Assembly: GCF_002802965.1 (NCBI RefSeq)
Contig: NZ_NXGA01000001.1
Location: 316,324 to 380,323, forward strand
Source of the DNA: Sporolactobacillus pectinivorans
Lineage (GTDB): Bacteria; Bacillota; Bacilli; Bacillales; Sporolactobacillaceae
Length of the DNA stretch: 64,000 bases
Reading direction: 5' to 3'
A model generated the notes under the pieces. That model had not been told where the DNA came from, made no database searches, and saw only the letters and a program-made list of their open reading frames with translations. A program made the position numbers and the translations under genes. Every line of letters begins with the position of its first letter. Position 1 is the first letter of the stretch. Shown piece after piece: positions 52,800 to 64,000 of this stretch.

Positions 52800-55247
52800 T
52801 CAGGACCTTGCAACTGCTTCTTCCTTTTTTCTGACCACGTATTCGCTATCTTCATAATCAATGACGACATGAGTTCCCTTTTCAATATTCCCTTTAAGCA
52901 GTTCTTCGGACAATTTGTCTTCCACACGTCTCTGAAGCGCTCTTCGGAGTGGCCTCGCACCATATTCAGGATCATAGCCTTCCTCAACGATCTGCGCTTT
53001 TGCAGCATCGGTCAAATCGATGATGATTCCCTGATTAGACAACCGGTGTTTCAAATGATCGGCCAGCAGCGAAACTATTTCCAGCAGCTGTTCCTTTTTT
53101 AATTCATGGAAAACAATGATCTCATCAATTCGGTTGAGAAATTCCGGACGGAAAGCGCGTTTTAGCTCGCTCATTACTTTATCTTTCATTTCTTTATATT
53201 CGCGTCCTTCGCCGCCCACGGAGAAGCCGACATATTTATTACGCTTTAATTCACTTGCGCCCACATTGGACGTCATAATGATCGCCGTATTGCGGAAGTC
53301 TACCGTTCTTCCCTTCGAATCCGTCAGGCGGCCATCGTCAAGCACCTGCAGGAGGATATTGAAAACATCTGGATGCGCTTTTTCAATTTCATCAAACAAA
53401 ATAACTGAATAAGGTTTCTGGCGTACTTTTTCTGTCAGTTGTCCGCCTTCCTCATGACCCACATATCCCGGAGGCGAACCAACGAGCCGCGATGTTGTAT
53501 GTTTTTCCATGTACTCTGACATATCAATCCTGATAATTGCCTCTTCGTCACCAAAGAGCGTTTCAGCAACCGCGCGCGCCAGTTCAGTTTTTCCTACACC
53601 TGTGGGGCCAAGGAAAATGAATGATCCAATCGGCCGCTTAGGATCTTTAAGGCCTGCGCGTGCTCTGCGAATCGCATGAGAAATCGCTTTAATCGCTTCG
53701 TCCTGCCCCACAACCCTTTTATGGAGAATATCTTCCATATTCAGCAGGCGGTCGCTCTCTTTTTGTTCCAGACGCACAACAGGGATTCCCGTCCAATTTG
53801 CAACAACCTGTGCTACATCATCAGACAGAACCTGGGTATTTTCCTTCCCCTGTTTTTCCTTCCAGTCTTTTTCACAAGCGTCCACTTGTTCTTTCAACTT
53901 TTGTTCGCTGTCGCGAAGTGAAGCCGCCTTCTCAAATTCCTGGCTCTGCACTGCAGCGTCTTTTTCCTTTTTCACCGTTTCCAGTTTTTGTTCAAGCTCT
54001 TTCAGGTTTGGCGGAGCCGTATAGGAGCGCAACCGGACTTTCGAAGAAGCTTCATCCATTAAATCAATCGCTTTGTCAGGGAGAAAGCGGTCAGAAATAT
54101 ATCTGTCTGACAAATGAACCGCAGCTTCAATAGCATCGTCGGTAATTTTCACACGATGATGCGCTTCATACCGGTCGCGCAGCCCCTTTAATATTTGTAT
54201 AGATTCTTCTTTTGTCGGTTCTTTAACTTTAATCGGCTGAAACCGCCGTTCCAGTGCAGCATCTTTCTCAATGTATTTGCGGTACTCATCGAGCGTTGTC
54301 GCACCGATGCACTGCAGTTCGCCGCGGGACAGTGAGGGCTTAAGAATATTTGAAGCGTCGATTGCCCCTTCAGCACCGCCCGCGCCGATCAAGGTATGAA
54401 GTTCATCAATAAACAAAATAATATTTCCTGCCTGACGGATCTCATCCATCACTTTTTTCAGCCGATCTTCAAATTCACCGCGGTATTTCGTACCCGCGAC
54501 AACCGTGCCCATATCCAGAGTCATAACGCGCTTGTCGCGCAGAATTTCCGGAACTTCGTTATTGACAATTTCCTGTGCCAGCCCTTCGGCTACTGCAGTT
54601 TTCCCTACACCCGGCTCACCGATCAGAACCGGATTGTTCTTTGTCCGGCGGCTAAGTACTTCAATCACACGCTCAATTTCTTTGCTTCTGCCAATCACCG
54701 GATCAAGGCTTCCTTCTCCGGCCATCGCAGTCAGATCACGTGCCAGACTATCAAGAGTCGGCGTGCTGGCATGAGCAGTATTTCTTCCCTGAACGCCGCC
54801 GGCAGTTGCTTCATGACTTCCCAGCAACTGAAGTACCTGCTGCCTGGCCTTGTTCAGGCTGACACCGAGATTATTCAGAACCCGTGCAGCCACACCTTCG
54901 CCTTCACGAATCAGCCCTAGCAGGATATGCTCGGTACCTACATAGGAATGGCCGATTTTTCTCGCCTCGTCCATAGACAGCTCTATCACCCGTTTAGCTC
55001 TTGGCGTATAGTGTGGGGACTGAACCGTTTCAGTTCCACGCCCGATCAGCGCTTCAACTTCCTTCTGAATTTTTTCAGGGCTCAGATTTAGAGCAAGCAG
55101 AGCTTTAGCCGCAATTCCGTCCCCTTCCCGGACTAGCCCGAGTAAAATATGTTCCGTGCCTATATTATTGTGTCCCAGCCTGATGGCCTCTTCCTGAGAA
55201 AGTGCAAGCACTTTTTGAGCGCGCTCCGTAAATCGTCCAAACATCAT
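52800..55247 (-). CDS. clpC: ATP-dependent Clp protease ATP-binding subunit ClpC
   Basis: An 815-residue Hsp100 unfoldase. It has an N domain with two Clp repeats (about 1-145), AAA-1 (Walker A GEPGVGKT), a coiled middle domain (about 405-475) including the UVR-like [21 protein letters not shown]-2 (Walker A GPTGVGKT) and the ClpP-loop region '[10 protein letters not shown]'. It feeds ClpP. In B. subtilis ClpC needs adaptors (MecA, McsB). mcsA and mcsB are absent upstream here, and clpC has its own promoter. GGGAGG precedes the ATG. Confidence 0.98.
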   Translation of the reverse strand: MMFGRFTERAQKVLALSQEEAIRLGHNNIGTEHILLGLVREGDGIAAKALLALNLSPEKIQKEVEALIGRGTETVQSPHYTPRAKRVIELSMDEARKIGHSYVGTEHILLGLIREGEGVAARVLNNLGVSLNKARQQVLQLLGSHEATAGGVQGRNTAHASTPTLDSLARDLTAMAGEGSLDPVIGRSKEIERVIEVLSRRTKNNPVLIGEPGVGKTAVAEGLAQEIVNNEVPEILRDKRVMTLDMGTVVAGTKYRGEFEDRLKKVMDEIRQAGNIILFIDELHTLIGAGGAEGAIDASNILKPSLSRGELQCIGATTLDEYRKYIEKDAALERRFQPIKVKEPTKEESIQILKGLRDRYEAHHRVKITDDAIEAAVHLSDRYISDRFLPDKAIDLMDEASSKVRLRSYTAPPNLKELEQKLETVKKEKDAAVQSQEFEKAASLRDSEQKLKEQVDACEKDWKEKQGKENTQVLSDDVAQVVANWTGIPVVRLEQKESDRLLNMEDILHKRVVGQDEAIKAISHAIRRARAGLKDPKRPIGSFIFLGPTGVGKTELARAVAETLFGDEEAIIRIDMSEYMEKHTTSRLVGSPPGYVGHEEGGQLTEKVRQKPYSVILFDEIEKAHPDVFNILLQVLDDGRLTDSKGRTVDFRNTAIIMTSNVGASELKRNKYVGFSVGGEGREYKEMKDKVMSELKRAFRPEFLNRIDEIIVFHELKKEQLLEIVSLLADHLKHRLSNQGIIIDLTDAAKAQIVEEGYDPEYGARPLRRALQRRVEDKLSEELLKGNIEKGTHVVIDYEDSEYVVRKKEEAVARS

Positions 55248-55323
55248 AATTGTGGCCTCCCTTTGTCGCTTTCTCTTTTCTTTCAGGCCTTTCGAAGAAA
55301 TCCATTCACAAAAAAGAAATTTT

Positions 55324-55361
55324 ATCGGTAAACCATTTTAGACAGGTTCACGGTTACCGAT
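55324..55361 (-). other. Stem-loop in the clpC leader
   Basis: ATCGGTAACC and GGTTTACCGAT form a 10-bp stem with one bulged T and a 17-nt loop. In minus-strand RNA it is followed by AAAATTTCTTTTTT, so it is terminator-like. Its 5' arm lies within the end of the 20-codon leader ORF. Confidence 0.6.
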
Positions 55362-55400
55362 TTCCAGGGCATAAAGTAATCGACTGCCGAATTCTGTCAA
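55338..55400 (-). CDS. Possible 20-residue leader peptide before clpC
   Basis: A TTG start (55400) five bases after GGGAG opens a 20-codon ORF, LTEFGSRLLYALEIGNREPV, ending in TAA. It begins about 14 nt after the predicted transcript start and its last codons form the 5' arm of the leader hairpin. Translation could therefore change folding. This may be chance; I know no homologue. Confidence 0.3.
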   Translation of the reverse strand: MTEFGSRLLYALEIGNREPV

Positions 55401-55420
55401 TGATTCTCCCTGTTCAGTCT

Positions 55421-55449
55421 ATTGTAGAGAACCTTCTGAAAATCTTCAA
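55421..55449 (-). promoter_or_regulatory. Promoter of clpC
   Basis: TTGAAG (55444-55449), 17 bp, TACAAT (55421-55426) on the minus strand. I see no CtsR heptad repeat near it, so it looks constitutive or differently regulated. Confidence 0.75.
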
Positions 55450-55712
55450 CTCATACCGCTTATGACACCCGCTGATAATATTAGGGGCTAACTGTTCAGG
55501 TCCAAAAATTCTTGCAGCCTGTCAGTCCATTTAACGTAAAGCGCTCATTGAAGGCAATGATCTAAATTATTATTTCGCCGGACGTCTGATTAATTCCTCT
55601 TTATTCATTTCTAAAAAAGATGTGCATCTAAAAATAGACGCAGTATTTCAATAAGGTAAATATAAAACATTACCCATTCCCCAATCAGCATTCACCGCTT
55701 AAAAATGAACGG
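55450..55712. other. Non-coding stretch where mcsA-mcsB would be
   Basis: The gap between ctsR and clpC (55248-55712) is far too short for mcsA (about 550 bp) and mcsB (about 1.1 kb). In this part I find only short open stretches on the minus strand, for example one ending in MNKEELIRRPAK and another in KWTDRLQEFLDLNS. Neither resembles McsA zinc motifs or McsB kinase motifs convincingly. No terminator is clear after ctsR. Confidence 0.7.
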
Positions 55713-56171
55713 TCATCGTGTATAAGTCAGCGACTGGAGCATTGCTTTTAAAATATTCGCACGCATCACGTCTCTTATTGGTATATCGACATCAAGAACA
55801 CTATGATCGATCGCGCTCAGCATCAGTCTTGCTTCCCTTTCACTAATCACCTGCTCCTCAAGCAAATGAATAATAATCGAATCAGCCATATTTTCAGTCA
55901 GTCTGTAATCAATTAAATTGATCATTTCATCAATTAAATCAGCATCCGTGACCGGTTGAACCTTGACGACCTGAATGTATCCGCCGCCGCCCCTTTTACT
56001 CTCGACCACATAGCCTCTCTCGATAGAAAAGCGAGTTTTAAGCACGTAATTAATCTGTGATGGTACGCACTGAAACTTTTCAGCAAGTTCGCTCCTCTTC
56101 AGCCTGATATTGTCGCTTGAGTTAAGTATTTCTTTTATATATTTTTCAATGATATCAGATATGTTCCTCAT
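55713..56171 (-). CDS. ctsR: Stress-response repressor CtsR
   Basis: A 152-residue repressor of class III heat-shock genes. The winged helix-turn-helix N half (RSELAEKFQCVPSQINYVLKTRF) carries the glycine-rich wing tip RGGGGYIQV, the known thermosensing element; a C-terminal dimer domain follows. The ATG follows GGGAGGAG and a CtsR operator, so it is autoregulated. The usual control partners McsA and McsB are not encoded next to it. Confidence 0.97.
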   Translation of the reverse strand: MRNISDIIEKYIKEILNSSDNIRLKRSELAEKFQCVPSQINYVLKTRFSIERGYVVESKRGGGGYIQVVKVQPVTDADLIDEMINLIDYRLTENMADSIIIHLLEEQVISEREARLMLSAIDHSVLDVDIPIRDVMRANILKAMLQSLTYTR

Positions 56172-56191
56172 CGGGGCATCTCCTCCCTGAC

Positions 56192-56208
56192 TTTGACTAA
56201 CTTTGACT
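56192..56208 (-). promoter_or_regulatory. CtsR operator
   Basis: On the minus strand AGTCAAA-gtt-AGTCAAA is a direct heptad repeat with a 3-bp spacer, matching the known CtsR box (A/GGTCAAA repeats). It sits at about the transcription start of ctsR, between promoter and ribosome-binding site. Confidence 0.9.
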
Positions 56209-56216
56209 ATATCACA

Positions 56217-56245
56217 ATTATGACTGAATTTTGATAAATAATCAA
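56217..56245 (-). promoter_or_regulatory. Promoter of ctsR
   Basis: TTGATT (56240-56245), 17 bp, CATAAT (56217-56222) on the minus strand, directly upstream of the CtsR operator. Confidence 0.75.
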
Positions 56246-56338
56246 CTGCTCTTGTGCGGTCGATAATAGAAATATTCTGGAAGCCTTGTTTTCATATGAT
56301 TCACCGCAAATTTTTACCTATAGTATTTAAAAGACATT

Positions 56339-56382
56339 AAAAGACGGTGCCTTTGCCTTTAGTGACAAAAACACCGCCTTTT
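56339..56382 (-). terminator. Terminator of the rrn-tRNA operon
   Basis: Minus-strand RNA AAAAGGCGGTG / CACCGTCTTTT is an 11-bp stem with a G-U pair and a 22-nt loop, 60 bp after tRNA-Ala. Confidence 0.8.
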
Positions 56383-56443
56383 AATAGCGCAATCATTAAT
56401 AATGTTTTGTTCCAAATTATCAGCCTTGAAACAGTAAATGTAA

Positions 56444-56516
56444 TGGAGCCTAGGAGGATCGAACTCCTGACCTCCTGCGTGCAAAGCAGGCGCTCTCCCA
56501 GCTGAGCTAAGGCCCC
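56444..56516 (-). tRNA. tRNA-Ala (TGC)
   Basis: A 73-nt cloverleaf. The acceptor GGGGCCT pairs with AGGCTCC (with wobble); the anticodon loop is TTTGCAC; the T arm contains TTCGATC. CCA is not encoded. It is the last of eight tRNAs after the rrn operon. Confidence 0.97.
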
Positions 56517-56526
56517 ATAAAAATGA

Positions 56527-56600
56527 TCGGGAAGACAGGATTTGAACCTGCGACCCCCACGTCCCGAACGTGGTGCTCTACCAAGCTGAGCCACTTCCCG
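56527..56600 (-). tRNA. tRNA-Pro (CGG)
   Basis: A 74-nt cloverleaf with acceptor CGGGAAG / CTTCCCG. The anticodon loop is TTCGGGA, giving CGG. In the equivalent B. subtilis cluster the Pro tRNA has TGG. CCA is not encoded. Confidence 0.95.
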
Positions 56601-56606
56601 ATATGG

Positions 56607-56680
<74 letters not shown>

Positions 56681-56697
56681 AAAAACAGAATAAGTGG

Positions 56698-56783
56698 TGC
56701 CGAGGGCCGGACTCGAACCGGCATGGTAGTCACCTACCGCAGGATTTTAAGTCCTGTGCGTCTGCCAATTTCGCCACCCCGGC
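56698..56783 (-). tRNA. tRNA-Leu (TAA)
   Basis: An 86-nt class II tRNA with a long variable arm. The anticodon loop is CTTAAAA. CCA is encoded at 56695-56697. Confidence 0.96.
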
Positions 56784-56798
56784 ATAGCACAAAAATGG

Positions 56799-56870
56799 AG
56801 CGGAAGACGGGATTCGAACCCGCGACCCCCACCATGGCAAGGTGATGTTCTACCACTGAACTACTTCCGC
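56799..56870 (-). tRNA. tRNA-Gly (GCC)
   Basis: A 72-nt cloverleaf with acceptor GCGGAAG / CTTCCGC and discriminator T. The anticodon loop TTGCCAT gives GCC. CCA is encoded. Confidence 0.96.
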
Positions 56871-56904
56871 ATAATGATAATTGATTCTTATTAATAACAA
56901 ATGG

Positions 56905-56976
56905 TGAGCCACGAAGGATTTGAACCTTCGACCCTCTGATTAAAAGTCAGATGCTCTACCCCTGAGCTAGTGGCTC
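56905..56976 (-). tRNA. tRNA-Lys (TTT)
   Basis: A 72-nt cloverleaf with acceptor GAGCCAC / GTGGCTC and anticodon loop CTTTTAA. CCA is encoded. Confidence 0.97.
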
Positions 56977-56996
56977 ATACCTCATGAAATGAGGAG

Positions 56997-57069
56997 TGCC
57001 GGTCAGAGGACTTGAACCCCCAACCTACTGATTACGATTCAGTTGCTCTACCAATTGAGCTAGACCGGC
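56997..57069 (-). tRNA. tRNA-Thr (CGT)
   Basis: A 73-nt cloverleaf with acceptor GCCGGTC / GACCGGC. The anticodon loop ATCGTAA gives CGT, which reads ACG only. B. subtilis has Thr-TGT at this position. CCA is not encoded. Confidence 0.95.
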
Positions 57070-57076
57070 ATAAAAA

Positions 57077-57149
57077 TGGAGGATATAGGGCTCGAACCTA
57101 TGACCCTCTGCTTGTAAGGCAGACGCTCTCCCAGCTGAGCTAATCCTCC
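57077..57149 (-). tRNA. tRNA-Val (TAC)
   Basis: A 73-nt cloverleaf with acceptor GGAGGAT / ATCCTCC and anticodon loop CTTACAA. It is the first tRNA after 5S rRNA; CCA is not encoded. Confidence 0.97.
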
Positions 57150-57154
57150 AAATT

Positions 57155-57271
57155 GCCTGGCAGTGACCTACTCTCACAGGGGGACAGCCCCCCACTACCA
57201 TCGGCACAGAAGAGCTTAACGGCCGTGTTCGGGATGGGAACGGGTGTGACCTCTTCGCTATAACCGCCAGA
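57155..57271 (-). rRNA. rrf: 5S rRNA
   Basis: About 117 nt. The minus strand has the conserved CACACCCGTTCCCATCCCGAAC and GCCGATGGTAGTG segments. The terminal stem CTGGCGG / CTGCCAG is nearly complementary. It lies 79 bp after the 23S 3' end and 6 bp before tRNA-Val. Confidence 0.95.
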
Positions 57272-57349
57272 CTAAATACCCGGCTCGAACGAGCCTTCAA
57301 AACCGGTAACGAACGAAACAAGCGCCTTGTCTTCCACAGACTGACCGTC

Positions 57350-62018
<4,669 letters not shown>

Positions 62019-62179
62019 TACTCTTCCAGGAAGCCGAAGCTTCCGCTTGTTTCTTTTTCGTTCTGTCGATCCTCAGCAAAAATTTTGAATTGACTTAAGG
62101 GTTTCACCCTTTAAATCACGCTTGGCTTTTGTTCAGTTTTCAAGGAACATTCCGCATCGCTTCTCTGAGCGACTTATCT

Positions 62180-62208
62180 ATTCTATCAATAAAAGTTTTC
62201 TTTGTCAA
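62180..62208 (-). promoter_or_regulatory. rrn promoter P2 (proximal)
   Basis: TTGACA (62203-62208), 17 bp, TAGAAT (62180-62185) on the minus strand, about 160 nt before 16S. Confidence 0.88.
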
Positions 62209-62343
62209 TAAAAAAATGACAAACGAAAACATTGCCGGTAACAGACTGGCGATACCTGCTTAGCGGAAAGCAGTTTTACTCCAAAATGCTTTTCTGCTTA
62301 ACTTGCCATCTGCACAAAGACAAGCTCTTCAGCAACATTAAAG

Positions 62344-62372
62344 ATATTATCAGCATTCCTCCGTTTTGTCAA
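62344..62372 (-). promoter_or_regulatory. rrn promoter P1 (distal)
   Basis: TTGACA (62367-62372), 17 bp, TAATAT (62344-62349) on the minus strand. Tandem rrn promoters are normal in Bacilli. The repeat element starts about 55 bp upstream. Confidence 0.85.
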
Positions 62373-62426
62373 TGGGGCAAAGCACTGCAAAATTCATCGA
62401 CAGCCGCTGCTGTATTTTCGTCACCC

Positions 62427-62743
62427 TATTAGAGTCTGTTCAAAAAGGCGACGAAGGAGGATGGTTGCAGGCTAAAACCGCAACATCGTGTTGCATCGCC
62501 TCATTCATGACCATCGGAAGGTCGAGACGGCGAAGTCCCAAGGATCGGAGCGTAGATTGACGCTACGTGAACGGGCAAAGGATGTGCTGACTTCTGCGTT
62601 GTACGCTGGCGCACTTCCGCAGGATACGGTGCCTTTTGCGTTGTAAGCAGGATGTGTACGTATTTAGCGAAAGATCCTTTCAACTAAAGCGGGCGTTGAG
62701 ATTCGCCGCTGATCATTCGGTGATTTTTCGAACAACTTCTATA
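62427..62743. repeat. MITE-like intergenic repeat, non-coding
   Basis: A roughly 317-bp element between lysS and rrn. Imperfect terminal inverted repeats occupy 62427-62458 and 62712-62743, with 20 of 32 matches and the shared core TGTTC-x-AAAA. The interior is GC-richer than its flanks and contains small inverted repeats (for example GCGTAG-attga-CGCTACG near 62550). No transposase or plausible protein is encoded. It resembles short dispersed intergenic repeats I remember from Bacillales genomes; this was not searched. Confidence 0.5.
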
Positions 62744-62756
62744 TAAAAAAGCATAA

Positions 62757-62803
62757 TTAAAAAGCTGCTCCCATCGGCCCAGTATCCGGCAGGAAACAGC
62801 TTT
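62757..62803 (-). terminator. Intrinsic terminator of lysS
   Basis: Minus-strand RNA AAAGCTGTTTCC / GGGAGCAGCTTT is a 12-bp stem with G-U pairs, followed by a T run. It lies 13 bp after the lysS stop. Confidence 0.85.
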
Positions 62804-62815
62804 CATAGATCACTT

Positions 62816-64000
<1,185 letters not shown>

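Noticed and set aside
55450..55620. Possible McsA/McsB remnants between ctsR and clpC
   Set aside because: Short minus-strand peptides could be read but none carries the zinc-finger cysteines of McsA or the kinase motifs of McsB, so I do not call them pseudogenes.
62366..62683. Short open frames in the lysS-rrn gap
   Set aside because: They fall inside the inverted-repeat element and rrn promoter region, lack ribosome-binding sites and show no protein-like pattern.

Overview
The window is a Firmicutes chromosome segment from an endospore-forming member of the Bacillales. The gene order closely follows the Bacillus subtilis origin-proximal block (lysS, rrn, tRNAs, ctsR-clpC, radA, ispDF, gltX, cysES, sigH, rplKAJL, rpoBC, str, S10-spc-alpha, ecf, truA, rplM-rpsI, cwlD, salA, gerD, pdaB). 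The sporulation genes gerD, cwlD, pdaB and sigH mark a spore former. The moderate GC content and several losses from the B. subtilis order suggest a lineage outside Bacillus proper. Sporolactobacillaceae is my guess, not something the sequence proves. Nearly everything reads on the minus strand; only pdaB and one small membrane-protein gene read on the plus strand.

Layout from the high-coordinate (upstream) end: partial lysS with its terminator; a 0.3-kb intergenic repeat with imperfect terminal inverted repeats; tandem rrn promoters; a complete 16S-23S-5S operon followed by eight tRNAs (Val-Thr-Lys-Gly-Leu-Arg-Pro-Ala) and a terminator; ctsR with a CtsR operator; clpC with its own promoter; radA, yacL, ispD, ispF, gltX; a cysteine T-box leader before cysE-cysS; mrnC, rlmB, yacP, sigH; a frameshifted rpmG, then secE and nusG; rplK-rplA; rplJ-rplL with an L10-type leader; rsmC-like ybxB; rpoB-rpoC; the str operon (ybxF, rpsL, rpsG, fusA, tuf); the S10-spc-alpha superoperon through rplQ; ecfA1-ecfA2-ecfT-truA; rplM-rpsI; then ybaK, cwlD, salA/mrp, gerD and convergent pdaB. 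The window ends in the 5' part of a second 16S gene in the same orientation as the first.

Together this is the translation and transcription core: most ribosomal proteins, RNA polymerase, EF-Tu, EF-G, IF-1, Sec translocase parts, aminoacyl-tRNA synthetases, adenylate kinase and methionine aminopeptidase. Proteostasis (CtsR/ClpC), isoprenoid synthesis (IspD/F), cysteine synthesis, ECF vitamin uptake and sporulation functions are also present. Strong promoters (TTGACA-like and TATAAT-like boxes 17-18 bp apart) can be read ahead of most transcription units.

I found no phage, insertion sequence with a transposase, CRISPR array, toxin-antitoxin or defence island. The unusual points are absences and small elements. 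mcsA and mcsB are missing from the ctsR-clpC locus, where a new promoter, a 20-codon leader ORF and a hairpin are found instead. disA is missing between radA and yacL, and kbaA between gerD and pdaB. The secE-linked rpmG is frameshifted and has lost its first cysteine pair. Other points are AT-rich palindromes between ribosomal protein genes and C34 anticodons in the Thr and Pro tRNAs.
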